Shown one piece after another: positions 6,181-6,334 of a stretch of DNA of 6,334 nt (position 1 is the stretch's first letter; every line of letters starts with the position of its first letter). Position numbers and translations under genes: made by a program. The stretch covers positions 1 to 6,334 of the forward strand of contig JARFUL010000212.1 of the NCBI GenBank assembly GCA_029289015.1, given 5' to 3'. The notes under the pieces were generated by a model that searched no databases, was not told where the DNA came from, and saw only the letters and a list, made by a program, of their open reading frames with translations. Source of the DNA: Syntrophobacteria bacterium (GTDB lineage: Bacteria > Desulfobacterota > Syntrophobacteria > JARFUL01).

Positions 6181-6226
6181 TATGTTGTCGAATAGAGACG
6201 GCCCTCGGGGCCGCCCGGCTCGCTGT

Positions 6227-6334
6227 TTAGAACAGACCCGTCACCTTGCCGGTGTTCACGTCCACGTCCACGCGGCGGTAGGCCGGGTTGGAGCAGGTGC
6301 CGGGCATCAGGCTGATAGCGCCGGCGCAGGGACA
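6227..6334 (-). CDS. fhs: formate-tetrahydrofolate ligase (formyl-THF synthetase), C-terminal 35 residues only
   Basis: Only the last 35 codons and the TAA stop (6227-6229) are inside the window; the gene continues beyond base 6334. The visible tail contains 'ISLMPG', then '[20 protein letters not shown]' at the C-terminus. This matches the characteristic FTHFS ending, for example the human MTHFD1 tail '...STMPGLPTRPCF..IDLD......NGLF' recalled from memory, with the MPG, Pro, D-x-D and terminal GLF in register and no gaps. FTHFS condenses formate with THF using ATP to give 10-formyl-THF, the substrate FolD then processes. The folD gene follows 99 bases later on the same strand, which strengthens the call. 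Three cysteines (residues 1, 3 and 14 of the fragment) are more than I would expect for this region. The identity rests on a short fragment plus context. Confidence 0.85.
   Translation of the reverse strand, partial: CPCAGAISLMPGTCSNPAYRRVDVDVNTGKVTGLF

Noticed and set aside
1..6334. CRISPR arrays, tRNA/rRNA genes, insertion sequences or phage genes
   Set aside because: No repeated direct units, transposase-like reading frames, terminal inverted repeats or tRNA-like cloverleaf stretches were seen; the spacers are short and hold only hairpins.

Overview
The window reads as GC-rich DNA from an anaerobic bacterium. It carries a HdrA/MvhD flavin-based electron-bifurcation gene set on the + strand. 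Facing it on the - strand are two genes of the folate (methyl) branch of the Wood-Ljungdahl pathway, fhs and folD. This combination, with high-GC coding sequence that uses many AGG (Arg) and ATA (Ile) codons, fits a sulfate-reducing, syntrophic or acetogenic lineage such as Desulfobacterota. The taxon is inferred from gene content only.

Region 1 (1-4188, + strand) is a tight operon. It holds the 3' 2.69 kb of a very large HdrA-type flavoprotein that looks like two HdrA units fused head to tail. Next come mvhD (a [2Fe-2S] electron-transfer subunit), a 263-residue FdhB/HdrC-like dicluster ferredoxin protein, and a 68-residue cysteine-rich putative zinc-ribbon protein that overlaps the preceding stop codon. 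An 8-bp GC-rich hairpin at 4212-4236 ends this operon and probably also terminates the convergent gene beyond it.

Region 2 (4261-5055, - strand) is a single NYN/PIN-type putative nuclease with a C-terminal cold-shock-like (OB-fold) segment. Between it and folD lie 184 bases without a gene, holding three inverted repeats; one is a plausible folD terminator.

Region 3 (5240-6334, - strand) holds folD and, upstream of it, the last 35 codons of fhs (formate-tetrahydrofolate ligase). They are separated by 97 bases that contain a perfect 11-bp hairpin just ahead of a consensus folD ribosome-binding site.

Working picture (inference): Fhs and FolD take formate to methylene-THF or the reverse. The HdrA-HdrA/MvhD/FdhB-like complex would handle low-potential electrons by bifurcation or confurcation, linking ferredoxin to a pyridine nucleotide, formate or disulfide couple. 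HdrB/HdrC or a hydrogenase/dehydrogenase partner is not visible and may lie upstream of the window. The most notable items are the asymmetric HdrA fusion, the small uncharacterised cysteine-rich protein, the compact FdhB-like subunit and the NYN-cold-shock fusion.
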